A DNA stretch of 50,891 bases, from assembly GCA_020436025.1 (NCBI GenBank), contig JAGQYP010000024.1:1-50891 (forward strand), given 5' to 3'. The notes below the pieces were generated by a model that saw only the letters and a list, made by a program, of their open reading frames with translations, searched no databases and was not told the DNA's origin. This DNA is from Crocinitomicaceae bacterium. GTDB lineage: Bacteria; Bacteroidota; Bacteroidia; Flavobacteriales_D; Crocinitomicaceae. This document shows, one piece after another, positions 37,003 to 45,542 of this stretch; the stretch's first letter is position 1, and every line of letters begins with the position of its first letter. A program made the position numbers and the translations under genes.

Positions 37003-37884
37003 TCACAACTTAAACGCAAAAATCAGATTTCCTTCCGGGCTTCTAATGATGGCTGAACCAGGTCCAAGTTGTTGTGTTTCTCGGATCATTTCCGGATCGA
37101 TTTCTTTTTTCAGTTGTTCGATGCGGACTTCCTGGTCGGTCGCAAAATAAGTAATCGCGGATCCGATCCACTTGTTGTCTTGTTTTTCGTGAACTCCGAC
37201 CACGGAACATCTGTCCATCAGAATGGCAAATTTGTATCCAAACTCCATGATACCCGATCCCATCAATCCAACTTTTGCCCACCATTGCATGGCTTTTTCT
37301 ACATCTCTAACTTGGTGAGAGAATTCTCCAAAAATCCCCAGTTTAGGATTAGGCAATGCTCCAGGATTTCCTATATCATTGGTTTGCATCATTTCCATCA
37401 TATTTGGGTGCTTGATTTCAAACATTCCAGCAGGATCTTTATCCAAGATGGCCACATGGGCGCCATCCGGAGACTTAATCTGAATATAATCAGCTCCTGG
37501 CTCACTATACAAAATGCCCTGCTCTTTTAGCTTGGCTTTCAGTGTATCCATGTTCGGATTCATGTAAACCAACATGGCTGGTGCAATGGATCCTTTATTC
37601 AAAACAAGTTTCAAACTATTGTCTGAAAGCATGATTAGCGAAGTATCTTCAAACTGATTTGGGATTTCTTGAAAACCTAAAGTTTGGTAAAATTTTCTTG
37701 AAGCATCGTATGTGCCTTTGACTCCGATTTCGATGAAAGAATAAGTTCCCAATTCCACATCCGAAGGCATGATTTTGGTGTCTTCTTTTTTCGGCTCTTC
37801 TACCGGGGCACTTGTTTTCTTTTCTTCTGAATTACAAGCTACAAGTAAAAACAGAAATGAAATTCCAATTAACTTTTTCATCAT
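37003..37884 (-). CDS. Lipoprotein with two VOC (glyoxalase-like) modules
   Basis: The ATG at 37882-37884 begins a lipoprotein signal MMKKLIGISFLFLLVAC, then a Lys/Glu linker. The first module has YSFIEIGVKGTYDASRKFYQTLGFQEIP and the second has GEFSHQVRDVEKAMQWWAKVGLMG followed by SPEGNLIFAF, the pattern of VOC metal-binding folds. VOC proteins are normally cytoplasmic, so a lipid-anchored, exported form is unusual. The start overlaps the TTG-initiated longer frame, which is less likely. The gene follows msrB by only 1-2 bp on the same strand. Confidence 0.75.
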   Translation of the reverse strand: MMKKLIGISFLFLLVACNSEEKKTSAPVEEPKKEDTKIMPSDVELGTYSFIEIGVKGTYDASRKFYQTLGFQEIPNQFEDTSLIMLSDNSLKLVLNKGSIAPAMLVYMNPNMDTLKAKLKEQGILYSEPGADYIQIKSPDGAHVAILDKDPAGMFEIKHPNMMEMMQTNDIGNPGALPNPKLGIFGEFSHQVRDVEKAMQWWAKVGLMGSGIMEFGYKFAILMDRCSVVGVHEKQDNKWIGSAITYFATDQEVRIEQLKKEIDPEMIRETQQLGPGSAIIRSPEGNLIFAFKL

Positions 37885-37885
37885 A

Positions 37886-38254
37886 TTATTTTGCTTCAAA
37901 GACCAAACTTATGGAATTTACGCAATGTCTCAAATTCTTTGGAGTAAATCTTTCTCCTTTAAAAACATGTCCGAGATGTCCGTCGCAATTGGCACAAACA
38001 ATTTCAATTCTCCTTCCATCCGCGTCCAACACTTTTTTCACCGCTCCTTCAATCTCATCATCAAAGCTTGGCCAACCACAACCCGATGAGAATTTATCTT
38101 TGCTATCGTAAAGAGGAGTTCCACATTGCTTGCATTTGTAGATTCCGTCTTCGTAAAATTTATCGTATTCTCCTGTAAAAGGCATTTCAGTTCCTTTATG
38201 CAAAATTACTCTTTGCTCTTCCGGAGTTAATTCTCTATACTTGTTCTCGCTCAT
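37886..38254 (-). CDS. msrB: Peptide-methionine (R)-S-oxide reductase MsrB
   Basis: Repairs oxidised methionine. The zinc site is CKQCG and CANCDGH; the core has SGCGWPSFD and LGHVF, and the catalytic Cys lies in RHCVNS. ATG at 38252-38254 ([13 protein letters not shown]) matches the family start; a longer frame to 38293 would run into the divergent helicase gene. The next gene downstream starts 1-2 bp after the stop. Confidence 0.93.
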   Translation of the reverse strand: MSENKYRELTPEEQRVILHKGTEMPFTGEYDKFYEDGIYKCKQCGTPLYDSKDKFSSGCGWPSFDDEIEGAVKKVLDADGRRIEIVCANCDGHLGHVFKGERFTPKNLRHCVNSISLVFEAK

Positions 38255-38277
38255 ATCGAATGCAAATTTTGTAATAA

Positions 38278-40116
38278 ATGGATCAAATTGCAAGACTAAA
38301 AAAAGCCTTAAAAATCGAATTCGAGGAATCTAAAAAAAGATATTCCGATTCCAACGGTTTCGATTCAATAAAAAATAAAGTACAGGAAGGTTCAGCGGTA
38401 TATCCATTAATTCTGAAAAAACATCATTTTTCGGTTAAGGAAAGCCCTATTTTGCATTTCACTTATGATGTAAATCAAGAAATCCCATTCAAAAAAGGAG
38501 ATCCAATCGAACTCCGAGATGCTTCGAATAAAATCAATGGTATATTAATTCAGTTTGATTCGGAAAATATTGAAGTCGGCATCAATTCAGAAGATATTCC
38601 AGATTGGATCTTTGAGTCGGACAAATTTGGCCTCTTCCCCACGGTAGACGACAAAACTTTTCGGGAAATGGAAAAAGCTTTGGCATTATTGGAATCGAAG
38701 GGAAATGAAAAATTGAATAAATTCTACAATGAAATTTACAGGGATCAATCACAACATTTACGAAATGAGTGTTCGAATTATACCAATAAAAAACTGAATA
38801 CTTCTCAATCCAAAGCCGTTGAAAATATTTTGAATTCGGATTCAGTTGCTTTGGTTCACGGACCTCCCGGAACTGGAAAAACAACCACTTTGGTGGTAGC
38901 TGTTCATGAGCTTGTTTCGAGAGGAATGAAAGTCTTGGTTACCGCCCCAAGCAATGCCGCAGTGGATCACTTTTATAGTCGATTAAAAGGAATCAACGCC
39001 TTGAGAATAGGTCGGATCAACAATACATTGGAAGCTAAAATATTGGAATCTTCAGATTATAAATTGATCAAAAAATTAAAAAAAGACGCTGAAGAAGTTC
39101 GCACCAAAGCAGGGAAATGGAAAAGAAGTTTTTCGGCAGAAGATCGACAAGAAAGAAAGCGTTTGTATGCTGAAGCCAGACAAATCAGAAAGGAAATTTT
39201 AGCCCTGCAGGAGCATGTGGAAAGCAAATTTGTAGCGAATGCACAAGTGATTTGTACCACACTGATTGGTTCGACAAGCAAGGAAATAGCCTCTCTTCAG
39301 TTTGATTATGTTTTAATTGACGAAGCCGGACAAAGTTTAGAACCTGCATGTTGGGTAGCTTCTCAAAAAGGAGATCGATTGATTTTATGTGGAGACCATC
39401 AACAGTTGCCTCCTACTATTTTAGCTCCGGCAGCTGAAGAAGTTTTGGGTAAATCCCTTTTGGAAACAGCCGCAAATGCGATTCAGAACATTTCTTTCTT
39501 AGACACCCAATACCGCATGCAACCGGAAATCATGGGCTTTTCGAATAGTTATTTTTATGAAGGTAAATTGAAGACGGAAGTGGGACCGAAATCTGAAGAG
39601 AACTTTTACCAAACCCCTTTTGAATTTATCGACACTGCAGGAACTGGTTTCAATGAAGAAAGCTCAGAAACTAACCCTGGATTTTGGAATTCAGGTGAAA
39701 TTCAGGTGATTGAAAAACTAATCGAAAATCATCCAGAAATAGTTCAAAATGAGGCAGTGATCATTAGTCCTTACAGAAAACAGGTGGAAAGTATAGAGGA
39801 ATTTATCAACAACCTAGGTGATCGAGCGCAAGTCGAGATCCCCGGTAGTGAATCGATATCCGCAAATACTATTGACAGTATTCAGGGGCAGGAGAAAAAG
39901 ATTGTGATTATTTCATTGGTGCGATCAAATGAAAGTGGAGAAATCGGCTTTTTGAAGGACTACCGAAGAATGAATGTAGCCATGACCCGTGCACAGCAAA
40001 AACTAATCGTGATTGGAGATTCCGCAACAATTGGTGGTGATCCTTTCTATTCTAAAATGCTGGAATATATTGAGGGTATTGGTGGGTATCGGAGTGCTTT
40101 TGAGGTTGTTTATTGA
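38278..40116 (+). CDS. IGHMBP2/SMUBP-2-type superfamily 1 helicase
   Basis: Predicted 5'-3' DNA or RNA helicase of SF1B (Upf1-like group). Motif I GPPGTGKT at residues 195-202, motif Ia TAPSNAAVD at about 222-230, motif II DEAGQ at 348-352, motif [12 protein letters not shown] at 372-380, motif IV near [10 protein letters not shown], motif V SIQGQEKK and motif [10 protein letters not shown] near 575. The N-terminal 180 residues form a beta-barrel/stalk as in IGHMBP2. The length of 612 is typical. The last codons lie inside the first unit of a 15-bp repeat that supplies the stop region. It is divergent from msrB with a spacer of only 23 bp. Confidence 0.9.
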   Translation: MDQIARLKKALKIEFEESKKRYSDSNGFDSIKNKVQEGSAVYPLILKKHHFSVKESPILHFTYDVNQEIPFKKGDPIELRDASNKINGILIQFDSENIEVGINSEDIPDWIFESDKFGLFPTVDDKTFREMEKALALLESKGNEKLNKFYNEIYRDQSQHLRNECSNYTNKKLNTSQSKAVENILNSDSVALVHGPPGTGKTTTLVVAVHELVSRGMKVLVTAPSNAAVDHFYSRLKGINALRIGRINNTLEAKILESSDYKLIKKLKKDAEEVRTKAGKWKRSFSAEDRQERKRLYAEARQIRKEILALQEHVESKFVANAQVICTTLIGSTSKEIASLQFDYVLIDEAGQSLEPACWVASQKGDRLILCGDHQQLPPTILAPAAEEVLGKSLLETAANAIQNISFLDTQYRMQPEIMGFSNSYFYEGKLKTEVGPKSEENFYQTPFEFIDTAGTGFNEESSETNPGFWNSGEIQVIEKLIENHPEIVQNEAVIISPYRKQVESIEEFINNLGDRAQVEIPGSESISANTIDSIQGQEKKIVIISLVRSNESGEIGFLKDYRRMNVAMTRAQQKLIVIGDSATIGGDPFYSKMLEYIEGIGGYRSAFEVVY

Positions 40117-40242
40117 TTTATGACTTATTGATGCAGGACTTATTGATGCAGGACTTATTGATTTATGACGAATTGATTCAGAAATATTGATTCAGAAATA
40201 TTGATTCAGGACGTATTGATTTATGACGAATTGATTAATTAT
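40110..40242. repeat. Tandem 15-bp degenerate repeat, nine units
   Basis: Units of 15 bp (two of 14 bp) run from 40110 to 40242, with two main types, TTATTGATTTATGAC and TTATTGATGCAGGAC. The first unit covers the last codon and stop of the helicase gene, and the last ends just before the convergent rlmB stop. There are no spacers and no pairing. Confidence 0.9.
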
Positions 40243-40246
40243 TACA

Positions 40247-40984
40247 TTACGATCGTTGTCTCAAAACTTCATAAGAAGCTATTCCAGCGGCTACAGACAC
40301 ATTTAGAGAAGCGATATTTCCAGACATTGGGATTTGGAAAACGGCATTGGATCTTTTGATCACTTTTGGCGTAATTCCGTCTTTTTCGGAACCTAATACG
40401 ATGGCGCAAGGTACTTTGAAATCTACGTCTTCCGCTTTGAGCATTCCTTTTTCGGTGCAAGAATATACTTTGAGCCCAAGGGATTGCATGATGTCTACTC
40501 CGTCTGCGATTTGGTCAACTTTACAAACCGGAATGGAGTTCAATGCTCCCGCAGATGTTTTGATGGCATCTGGAGTGATGGAAACTGAATCTTTTCCTGG
40601 AATGACGATGGCATCTGCTCCAAAGCACTCAGCGGAACGTGCAATACCTCCGAAATTTCTTACATCTGTGATACGGTCTAGTACCAAGATAAAAGGGTCT
40701 TTTCCTTCATCAAAACATTTCAAAATGACTTCCTCTAAATTCCCGTATTCTACTGGAGAAATGTAAGCGACTACTCCTTGGTGATTCCCTGTGGTAGCCC
40801 TTTGTAATCTTTCGTAAGGAACAAATTGTAACTGGTAGTTTTTTCCTTTGATTTCCTCATTCAATTCGTTCAAGAGGTCTTTTTCAAGTCCTTTCTGGAT
40901 CAGAATTTTTGTTATTTCCTTCCCACTGCGGATGGCTTCGATCACCGCTCTAACTCCGTATATAAAATCCTTTTCTTGCTCCAT
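40247..40984 (-). CDS. rlmB: 23S rRNA (guanosine-2'-O-)-methyltransferase RlmB
   Basis: SpoU-type (SPOUT) methyltransferase that modifies G2251 in the ribosomal P loop. The N-terminal substrate-binding domain has FIYGVRAVIEAI and GNHQGVVAYISP; the knotted domain has LDRITDVRNFGGIARSAECFGADAIV, IVLGSEKDGIT and the final NVSVAAGIASYE motif that binds AdoMet. The length of 245 is normal. It lies 3 bp after dusB, so the two form an operon. Confidence 0.95.
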   Translation of the reverse strand: MEQEKDFIYGVRAVIEAIRSGKEITKILIQKGLEKDLLNELNEEIKGKNYQLQFVPYERLQRATTGNHQGVVAYISPVEYGNLEEVILKCFDEGKDPFILVLDRITDVRNFGGIARSAECFGADAIVIPGKDSVSITPDAIKTSAGALNSIPVCKVDQIADGVDIMQSLGLKVYSCTEKGMLKAEDVDFKVPCAIVLGSEKDGITPKVIKRSNAVFQIPMSGNIASLNVSVAAGIASYEVLRQRS

Positions 40985-40987
40985 AAC

Positions 40988-41965
40988 TTAAAAACTCACT
41001 AAAATTTCGTCTAAGGTATCATTAATTTCTGCCAAATCCATTGAAGTAACCAACTTAGTTCGATAAGGTTTAAAATGTGAGATTCCTTTGAAATAATTGG
41101 TATAATGTCTTTTCATTTCATTGATTCCCAAAATCTCTCCTTTCCATTCTACACTCATGCGCAAATGTTCTTTGGCTGCTCCCACACGTTCGCCTATTTC
41201 TGGCTTGGCGAGTTCTTCTCCGCCCGTTTCAATAAAATGTTTGATTTCTCTGAAAATCCAAGGATAACCAATCGCCGCGCGACCAATCATCACACCATCA
41301 ACCCCATATCGATTTTTATATTCCACCGCTTTCTGAGGTGAATCGATATCTCCATTTCCAAAAACAGGAATACGCATTCTGGAATTGTTTTTCACTTCGG
41401 CGATCAGACTCCAATCGGCATCTCCTTTGTACATCTGTTTCCGCGTTCGACCATGAATTGAAATTGCCTCTATCCCAACATCTTGAAGCCTTTCAGCTAC
41501 CTCAACAATGTATTTGGTATCATCATCCCACCCCAAACGCGTTTTTACAGTCACGGGTAAATGTGTGGTTTTCACAATTTCTTTGGTCATCTCCACCATC
41601 TTCGGGATATCTTGTAAAATCCCTGCTCCAGCACCTTTGCAAGCTACTTTTTTAACCGGACAACCATAATTAATGTCGATAATATCCGGATTGGTTTTCT
41701 CCACAATTTCGGTGGTACGCTTCATGGATTCAATCTCCGAACCAAAGATCTGAATCCCAATGGGTCGCTCGTATTCATAGATGTCCAATTTCTGCACAGA
41801 CTTCGCTGCATCTCGGATCAATCCTTCTGAAGAAATGAACTCGGTATACATCAAATCCGCCCCATGTTGCTTACAAAGCTTCCGGAATGGGGGATCTGAA
41901 ACATCCTCCATGGGTGCTAAAAGCAAAGGGAAATCACCTAATTCTATGTCGCGTATTTTGACCAT
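40988..41965 (-). CDS. dusB: tRNA-dihydrouridine synthase DusB
   Basis: FMN enzyme that reduces uridine in tRNA. Motifs: LLAPMEDVSDPPFRKL at the N-terminus, INYGCPVKKVACKGAGAGIL with the catalytic Cys in VACKG, ISIHGRTRKQMYKGDADW, GNGDI and MIGRAAIGYPWIF. The length of 325 is typical. It is the first gene of the dusB-rlmB operon with a TACTTTTG promoter box 17 bp before the start. Confidence 0.95.
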   Translation of the reverse strand: MVKIRDIELGDFPLLLAPMEDVSDPPFRKLCKQHGADLMYTEFISSEGLIRDAAKSVQKLDIYEYERPIGIQIFGSEIESMKRTTEIVEKTNPDIIDINYGCPVKKVACKGAGAGILQDIPKMVEMTKEIVKTTHLPVTVKTRLGWDDDTKYIVEVAERLQDVGIEAISIHGRTRKQMYKGDADWSLIAEVKNNSRMRIPVFGNGDIDSPQKAVEYKNRYGVDGVMIGRAAIGYPWIFREIKHFIETGGEELAKPEIGERVGAAKEHLRMSVEWKGEILGINEMKRHYTNYFKGISHFKPYRTKLVTSMDLAEINDTLDEILVSF

Positions 41966-41981
41966 TTCTGGAATATGGGTG

Positions 41982-41989
41982 CAAAAGTA
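41982..41989 (-). promoter_or_regulatory. -7 promoter element of the dusB operon
   Basis: The minus strand reads TACTTTTG, an exact TAnnTTTG match, 17 bp before the dusB ATG. The -33 half is not clear. Confidence 0.5.
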
Positions 41990-42010
41990 CTGGTTTTTCG
42001 GGAATTTTTA

Positions 42011-42044
42011 GTGACCGGAGACCAGGAACCAGTGGCCAGTTTTT
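42011..42044 (+). repeat. Left arm of an imperfect 34-bp inverted repeat around the four-helix-bundle gene
   Basis: The reverse complement matches 42584-42617 at 26 of 34 positions by hand count, including nine identical bases at one end (AAAAACTGG) and eight at the other (CCGGTCAC). The arms bound a 607-bp stretch. Confidence 0.65.
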
Positions 42045-42142
42045 AATTACAACAAGAAAAAGCAATTAAGTGCCTTCAACTGTCAACACAAAACCTAGTC
42101 ATTGAATTCTAGTAACCACTAACCGTTCCATAATTACATCCA

Positions 42143-42490
42143 CTAACCTAATGACTTTATCAATCCAAAGATCATTCTAGAAACCTGATCACATTCTTTC
42201 AATAAATTAGTCTTTTCATCTTTAGAAATGTATTGAAGTCTTTCGGCTAAAAAAAGCATTGATTTTACTTCCCCACATGAGGCTTTTGAAATCCATAAAA
42301 ATCTCTTGAATTCATTTTTATAGTTTCGATCATAACCTTCTGCAATATTATTTGAAATGGAAACTGCTGCTCTTTGTATCTGATCCTTAAATCCAAAGTC
42401 TTTATTTGAATTAAATTTTTGATAAATAGAAAATGCAATATCTTGACTTAACTGCCAAACCTTCAGTTCTTCAAATCCTGAATTATTCAT
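42143..42490 (-). CDS. Four-helix-bundle protein (23S rRNA intervening-sequence / S23 type)
   Basis: A 115-residue helical protein of the S23 family, named after proteins encoded in 23S rRNA intervening sequences and related to Avd of diversity-generating retroelements. Key segments: ELKVWQLSQDIAFSIYQKF, DQIQRAAVSISNNIAEGYDR and FLWISKASCGEVKSMLFLAERL. ATG at 42488-42490 is chosen because the family begins right before ELKVWQ; the upstream codons encode an unlikely hydrophobic stretch. No reverse transcriptase or rRNA gene is nearby. The gene lies between imperfect 34-bp inverted repeats. Confidence 0.88.
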   Translation of the reverse strand: MNNSGFEELKVWQLSQDIAFSIYQKFNSNKDFGFKDQIQRAAVSISNNIAEGYDRNYKNEFKRFLWISKASCGEVKSMLFLAERLQYISKDEKTNLLKECDQVSRMIFGLIKSLG

Positions 42491-42583
42491 GTTAATTTGA
42501 TTTAAATGGTTGAAACAAATTTGAACAATAAATCCGATAAAACAAATCAGTTTCATAAAAGCATGTATTGGGTTGCAGAAAAT

Positions 42584-42617
42584 AAAAACTGGTTACCGGT
42601 CACTGGCAACCGGTCAC
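42584..42617 (-). repeat. Right arm of the imperfect 34-bp inverted repeat
   Basis: Partner of 42011-42044. It also contains an internal direct repeat, ACCGGTCAC and ACCGGTCAC, at 14-bp spacing. Confidence 0.65.
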
Positions 42618-42672
42618 CAATAACAATCATTGGATTCCGAAAAAACATTAACTTTATCCAAAATCATTGAAA

Positions 42673-42963
42673 ATGCCAATTGCTTCTTTCGAACAAGTAT
42701 TTGAATTGTATAAAAACCTAGACAAGCAGTTTTTTGACCTCGTGGCGCATACTGCTCATTTAGGCGAAGACAAACACCCACTTTTTATCCAAATTGTGGA
42801 ATTGACCAACGGTTTAAAAGACCGACTTGTACGTTTCATGGCTTCGGAAGAAAATGAAGATACACCAGCCATTGGGTTTCAACTTTCGGAAGACATTAAT
42901 GCTTTGATGCCGCTTTACCGGGAATGGATTTCTTTTTTGAATAAGCGGATGAAAGTGAATTGA
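42673..42963 (+). CDS. Small hypothetical protein
   Basis: About 96 residues from ATG 42673 (MPIASFEQVFELYKNL); a TTG two codons earlier is less likely. Helical and cytoplasmic, with no signal peptide and no recognised motif. The stop at 42961-42963 overlaps the first base or two of a 16-bp repeat. It may be a small regulator, but nothing supports a specific role. Confidence 0.55.
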   Translation: MPIASFEQVFELYKNLDKQFFDLVAHTAHLGEDKHPLFIQIVELTNGLKDRLVRFMASEENEDTPAIGFQLSEDINALMPLYREWISFLNKRMKVN

Positions 42964-43062
42964 ATGTAGAGTTTTTCGAGTGTAGAGTTATTCGAATTTA
43001 GAACCGAGCGATAGCGAGCTCATCGACCGATAGGGAGATAATTTTTCGAGTTTAGAGTTTTT
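42962..43062. repeat. Second tract of the 16-bp repeat family with a 19-bp repeat insert
   Basis: Units GAATGTAGAGTTTTTC (42962-42977) and GAGTGTAGAGTTATTC (42978-42993) match the units at 34083. They are followed by two 19-bp units at 43005-43023 and 43024-43042 (15 of 19 identical), and then another GAGTTTAGAGTTTTT unit. The tract ends 17 bp before the next start codon. Confidence 0.85.
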
Positions 43063-43078
43063 TTCAATCTTATTTGTA

Positions 43079-43450
43079 ATGAAGTATTTAGTCTTTCTTT
43101 TACTTTTTCTCCCTTTTTGTGGATATTCTCAGAAAACGGCTGAGCATTTTGGTTATTCTTTGGAGTATCGTGATTCGGTTTATTATTTGGTTGATTCGAT
43201 TGGAAATTCTGATTCAATTGGAAAGAGCATTGAAGTGGAGATAGATGATTTTAAAATAGCTTTAGAAAAATGCCAAGTACCTGATCGAGAATTAATTGGA
43301 CGTATTGCCGACATGTACCTAAAAAACAATTCATGTCCAAATCCAAACTATTATAAACAAAAGGCGGCCATGGGGCAAATTGCTTTTATTAATGATTGTA
43401 TGGCAGAATATTTTATTCGAAAGTTGATTTCCAAAGATTCTTTGGAGTGA
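43079..43450 (+). CDS. Small exported protein of unknown function
   Basis: A 123-residue protein with a signal peptide (MKYLVFLLLFLPFCGYS-Q). The mature part has a short acidic/Ser region and a helical end with three Cys residues (KCQVPDR, NNSCPNPNY, NDCMAEY), possibly forming disulphides. It lies directly after a repeat tract, and no family was recognised. The gap from 43451 to 43644 holds no gene. Confidence 0.6.
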   Translation: MKYLVFLLLFLPFCGYSQKTAEHFGYSLEYRDSVYYLVDSIGNSDSIGKSIEVEIDDFKIALEKCQVPDRELIGRIADMYLKNNSCPNPNYYKQKAAMGQIAFINDCMAEYFIRKLISKDSLE

Positions 43451-43644
43451 TTGTATAAAATTTGAAAACCTTATTTCCAAACCAAACTATTATTTCCTGT
43501 TTTTTTCGTTTTATTTTACTGATTGAGAATGGGTTTTGAGTGATGAAAGAAATTCACGCTTGACTGTCGATTGTTTTTGAAAATTCTCCTGTTTTTTTCC
43601 GATCAAAATTGCTTATTTTGTAATCTCTTTTTTGAGGAAAAAGC

Positions 43645-44469
43645 ATGAGTAAAAAGGAAGATAACGATAAGTTCATCGACATTGACAAAGTACTTAAGGA
43701 CAAAAATCCGAAACTGCATAAATGGTCGCCTCCTTTTTTTGTCAACTATCTTAAAAAAATCACGCATCAGGAGAGAGTCAACAATATTTTACTGGAAACG
43801 GCCTATTTGGATGGATTTGAATTTTGCAGGGATATTCTCAAGCGATTCAATATCAGTTTGGAAATTCACGGACTTGAAAATGTACCCACTTCCGGGAAAT
43901 GTGTCTTGGCCAGTAATCACCCGCTTGGAGGTTTTGATGCTTTGGCTTTAGTTCAGGCTTTGGAACCTAAAAGAAAAGATTTAAAATTTGTGGTGAACGA
44001 CATCCTTTTGGGGATCAAACCACTAAAAGATCTTTTTGTAGGGATCAATAAACACGGGAAAACAGCCAAAGACGCCATGCAGGAAATGAATGACTTATTT
44101 GCTTCTGATCAGGCGGTAATCATCTTTCCATCAGGCTTGGTAAGTAGAAAGAAAAAAGGGAAAGTAAGAGATCTGACCTGGAAAAAAACATTTGTTACCC
44201 AATCCAAAAAGAACCATTCCCCCATCCTTCCTGTTTATATCGAAGGTGAGCTCACTCCATTCTTCTACGGACTTTCAAATTTACGTTCCAATATGGGTGT
44301 CAAAGTCAATATTGAAATGTTATATTTAGTGGATGAATTGATGAAACAAAAAGATAAGACAATTAAAATTATCTTTGGTAAACCCATCGAACCATCTGTT
44401 TTTGATAAGAGTTTATCGGACCACGAATGGGCAGATTGGGTAAAGGACAAAGTTTACGATCTAAGTTAA
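43645..44469 (+). CDS. 1-acylglycerol-phosphate-like acyltransferase (GlsA/OlsA-like)
   Basis: Membrane-associated acyltransferase of the LPLAT fold. The catalytic motif NHPLGGFDAL places His92 and Asp98, with the substrate motif FVGINKHGK and FPSGLVSRK further on. This spacing, with two glycines between His and Asp, is typical of the Bacteroidota group that partners a GNAT-like N-acyltransferase, and the next gene is exactly that. In Bacteroides such a pair (GlsA/GlsB) makes glycine lipids; in others the OlsA/OlsB pair makes ornithine lipids. This member would add the ester-linked acyl chain; which amino acid is used cannot be seen from the sequence. Confidence 0.85.
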   Translation: MSKKEDNDKFIDIDKVLKDKNPKLHKWSPPFFVNYLKKITHQERVNNILLETAYLDGFEFCRDILKRFNISLEIHGLENVPTSGKCVLASNHPLGGFDALALVQALEPKRKDLKFVVNDILLGIKPLKDLFVGINKHGKTAKDAMQEMNDLFASDQAVIIFPSGLVSRKKKGKVRDLTWKKTFVTQSKKNHSPILPVYIEGELTPFFYGLSNLRSNMGVKVNIEMLYLVDELMKQKDKTIKIIFGKPIEPSVFDKSLSDHEWADWVKDKVYDLS

Positions 44470-44478
44470 TTGACCAGA

Positions 44479-45396
44479 ATGAAAGAAATTATTCCACCCG
44501 TAGACATCAACTTATTACAGGCCGAATTAAATCAGGATCGATTTGTTCGCAAAGTCCGCAATGGCGATGCTGAGATCTATATTGTGAATCAGCATAATGC
44601 TCCCAATGTTTTAAAAGAAATAGGTCGATTAAGAGAAGAAACCTTCCGAGCCGCTGGTGGTGGAACCGGTGAAGAGTTGGATTTGGACGAACAAGATCTG
44701 CAAGAAAAGTGCTACGATCAATTGATTGTTTGGTCACCCACGGAAAAAGGAATCATCTCGGGTTATCGTTTTTTTGATTGCTCTAAAATCAGTGGTCCTG
44801 AAAATATTCATCAAGAATTATCTTCTTCGCATTATTTCAATTTTTCAGACGAATTCATCACCAAATATTTACCTCAAACCATCGAATTAGGAAGGTCTTG
44901 GGTTAGAAAAGATTATCAGCCACAAACGGATCCTAGAAAAGGACTCTACGCCTTAGCAAATCTGTGGGACGGACTGGGAGCACTAGTAAAAAACTATCCA
45001 CATATTGATTACTTCTTTGGGAAAGTGACCATGTACACCAATTACGACTCCAAAGCACGTGATGCGGTATTGTATTTCATGAAGCACTTTTTTCCAGATC
45101 CCGACAAGTTGGTCGTTCCGAAGCATCCTTTAGAATCTAATAACGATATTTCTGATTTCAAGGCGGATCTGCAAGGAAAAGACTTTAAAGATGGCATGAG
45201 AGAGCTCATCAAATTTGCTCGATCTCGTGAAGAATTGGTCCCACCCTTAATTAAAAGCTACATGCAATTGTCTCCGACCATGAAAACCTTTGGAACCTGT
45301 CATAATTCTGATTTTGGAGGTGTGGAAGAAACGGGTATCATGATCAAGATTAGCGAGATTTATGAGGATAAGACGGCTCGGCATGTGGAGTATTAG
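44479..45396 (+). CDS. GNAT-type N-acyltransferase (GlsB/OlsB-like)
   Basis: Resembles the OlsB/GlsB N-acyltransferase family, often annotated as hemolysin. LREETFRAAGGGTGEELDLDEQD is the family's acceptor motif, followed by KCYDQLIVW and ELGRSWVRKDYQPQ. In amino-acid lipid synthesis this enzyme attaches a 3-hydroxy acyl chain to the amine, and the partner upstream adds the second chain. ATG at 44479 is preferred over TTG 44470, which directly follows the upstream stop. It lies in a two-gene unit with the acyltransferase. Confidence 0.8.
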   Translation: MKEIIPPVDINLLQAELNQDRFVRKVRNGDAEIYIVNQHNAPNVLKEIGRLREETFRAAGGGTGEELDLDEQDLQEKCYDQLIVWSPTEKGIISGYRFFDCSKISGPENIHQELSSSHYFNFSDEFITKYLPQTIELGRSWVRKDYQPQTDPRKGLYALANLWDGLGALVKNYPHIDYFFGKVTMYTNYDSKARDAVLYFMKHFFPDPDKLVVPKHPLESNNDISDFKADLQGKDFKDGMRELIKFARSREELVPPLIKSYMQLSPTMKTFGTCHNSDFGGVEETGIMIKISEIYEDKTARHVEY

Positions 45397-45405
45397 GGTG
45401 AAGAG

Positions 45406-45426
45406 GTAAGTAGTAAGTGGTAAGTG
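45406..45426. repeat. Short heptamer tandem repeat
   Basis: Three units, GTAAGTA, GTAAGTG and GTAAGTG, directly in a row just past the stop of the N-acyltransferase gene. Confidence 0.65.
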
Positions 45427-45490
45427 CAGTACTTTGGGCTTCTGTCGAAAACTTGCAGTTAGTTCTTTTAGTGATTCCTAATAATTTCAC

Positions 45491-45498
45491 TATCTTTG
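45491..45498 (+). promoter_or_regulatory. Likely -7 promoter element of the tRNA-Arg gene
   Basis: TATCTTTG is an exact TAnnTTTG match, 45 bp before the first copy of the tRNA 5' end (45543) and 174 bp before the intact tRNA (45672). The -33 TTG is unclear. No better promoter is seen nearer to the tRNA. Confidence 0.5.
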
Positions 45499-45542
45499 CC
45501 AGCGAATTTGTACTGACTAAGCCAAGCTTGTCAGCACTTTAA

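Noticed and set aside
37043..37285. Minus-strand frame overlapping the double-VOC gene
   Set aside because: It is an out-of-frame shadow of the VOC coding sequence on the same strand.
38255..38293. Longer msrB start at 38293
   Set aside because: It would overlap the divergent helicase start, and the ATG at 38254 matches the family N-terminus.
42143..42490. Diversity-generating retroelement built on the Avd-like four-helix protein
   Set aside because: No reverse transcriptase, template repeat or variable repeat is visible nearby.
43020..43217. Minus-strand 65-residue frame
   Set aside because: It lies across a repeat tract and the signal-peptide gene on the other strand; its composition is low complexity.
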